A DNA stretch of 6,356 bases, taken from Acholeplasmataceae bacterium (GTDB lineage Bacteria; Bacillota_I; Bacilli_A; ML615J-28; CAG-698). Position 1 is the first letter of the stretch, and every line of letters starts with the position of its first letter. The stretch covers positions 1-6,356 of the forward strand of contig DUVT01000236.1 in NCBI GenBank assembly GCA_012840905.1, in the 5' to 3' direction. Both the position numbers and the translations under genes were made by a program. The notes below the pieces were generated by a model that worked only from the letters and a program-made list of their open reading frames with translations, was not told the origin of the DNA and ran no database searches. Shown here in pieces: positions 5,650 through 6,356 of the stretch.

Positions 5650-6356
5650 ATGTACTTAAATATAGTTGAAGGAATAAGAGCTTTTTTTCGAAATTTATTT
5701 TCAAAATTTTCTTTAGATAATTTAGCTATTTTAATCTTTGGAATTATCTTTGGCTTTATATTGTGCTTCTTAATTTATTTAGGTTTTGTGCTTGCTTCCC
5801 TAAAAAAAGAAGAGAAAAAGATAATTATTCAAAGTGATAAAATAGATCTTGAAAAAGTTGAAAGATTAATTAAAAGTGCGAAGAATCAATTTTTAATTGA
5901 AAGTGCAACAAAAACTACAGCGGAAAAGATTAATGATGTAAAAGAAATATCTTGGAATTTAATTCATGATATTGCAAGAGAATATTTTCCAAACTCTAAT
6001 TATCCAATTTATGAATTAAGTATAGATGAGTTAATGATGTTAAATCATTATATTACGAATAGAGTGGATTCCTTGTTTAAGGGTCCTGTTTTAAAACCAT
6101 TTAAGAAATTACGAATTGCATATATATTAAAGATAATTGATGTAAAGAAAAAGATCGATGAAAATAAAGCGGTTAAAACTGCGTCTAAACTTAATAAACC
6201 TTGGAAGATCACTTGGTCGATATTAAATGTTTTTAACCCAGTCTATTGGGTAAAGAAATTAATGATCTCCACTACTTTAGTTACAATTACAAATAAAATT
6301 GGTGGAATAATAATTGAAGTAGTCGGTGAGGAAACTAATAAGGTTTATAGTAAGTC
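5650..6356 (+). CDS. Membrane-anchored protein of unknown function (partial, runs off the right edge)
   Basis: The frame is open from the ATG at 5650 to the window end: 235 complete codons and no stop. A GAGGTGA ribosome binding site (5640-5646) precedes it at short spacing. Residues about 1-22 form a short amphipathic helix, and 24-51 a single strong transmembrane segment (LAILIFGIIFGFILCFLIYL). A KKEEKK stretch at 52-57 suggests the rest is cytosolic. Residues 58-180 are charged and mostly helical, including IDELMMLNHYITNRVD at 125-140, the GPVLKPFKKLR segment at 145-155 and a KKKIDENKAVK stretch near 166-176. An aromatic-rich NVFNPVYWVKKL (193-204) leads into a second moderately hydrophobic part (205-226) ending in VVGEE. 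No catalytic motif is recognised. The pattern recalls conserved hypothetical proteins of low-G+C Gram-positives; I cannot name a family. Tryptophans are all TGG. The gene is divergent from the HAD gene. Confidence 0.8.
   Translation, partial: MYLNIVEGIRAFFRNLFSKFSLDNLAILIFGIIFGFILCFLIYLGFVLASLKKEEKKIIIQSDKIDLEKVERLIKSAKNQFLIESATKTTAEKINDVKEISWNLIHDIAREYFPNSNYPIYELSIDELMMLNHYITNRVDSLFKGPVLKPFKKLRIAYILKIIDVKKKIDENKAVKTASKLNKPWKITWSILNVFNPVYWVKKLMISTTLVTITNKIGGIIIEVVGEETNKVYSK

Noticed and set aside
1..6356. Alternative genetic code (TGA read as tryptophan).
   Set aside because: All tryptophans in the reading frames are TGG, and the ORFs are closed by TAA or TGA at positions consistent with the downstream signals.

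Overview
This is an AT-rich window from a low-G+C Gram-positive-type bacterium (Bacillota or a standard-code relative of the Mollicutes such as the Acholeplasma/Izemoplasma/Haloplasma groups). The evidence is the base composition, AGGTGA-type ribosome binding sites, consensus TTGACA/TATAAT-like promoters, and the gene families (YitT, a long Bacillus-type RecX, a GHL10 glycosidase, a Cof-type HAD phosphatase). Tryptophan is encoded by TGG throughout and TGA acts as a stop, so the mycoplasma code 4 does not apply. The exact lineage cannot be fixed from the sequence.

Region 1 (1-1897, plus strand) is a compact operon whose promoter lies outside the window. It holds a YitT-family membrane protein (27-911), recX overlapping it by 8 bases (904-1677), and a 46-residue lysine-rich small protein (1726-1866). 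An intrinsic terminator (1872-1896) closes it. The small gene is preceded by a 12-bp perfect inverted repeat that puts its ribosome binding site in the loop and its start codon in the stem. This is the most unusual regulatory structure in the window.

Region 2 (1918-4696, plus strand) is a single-gene unit. A near-consensus promoter drives an 893-residue secreted protein with a GHL10 (DUF187-type) glycoside hydrolase domain followed by about four beta-sandwich modules. It ends at a 14-bp perfect hairpin shared with the convergent gene that follows.

Region 3 (4713-6356) is a divergent pair. A Cof-type HAD phosphatase lies on the minus strand (4713-5516). On the plus strand a membrane-anchored protein of unknown function starts at 5650 and runs off the window edge. 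Their starts are separated by a 133-base intergenic region carrying a plausible promoter for the plus-strand gene and less certain signals for the minus-strand gene.

Most of the window is ordinary chromosomal housekeeping and accessory sequence. I see no mobile element, CRISPR array, rRNA or tRNA. The items most worth a second look are the small gene with its start-site hairpin, the unidentified membrane-anchored protein at the right edge, and the modular C-terminus of the glycosidase.
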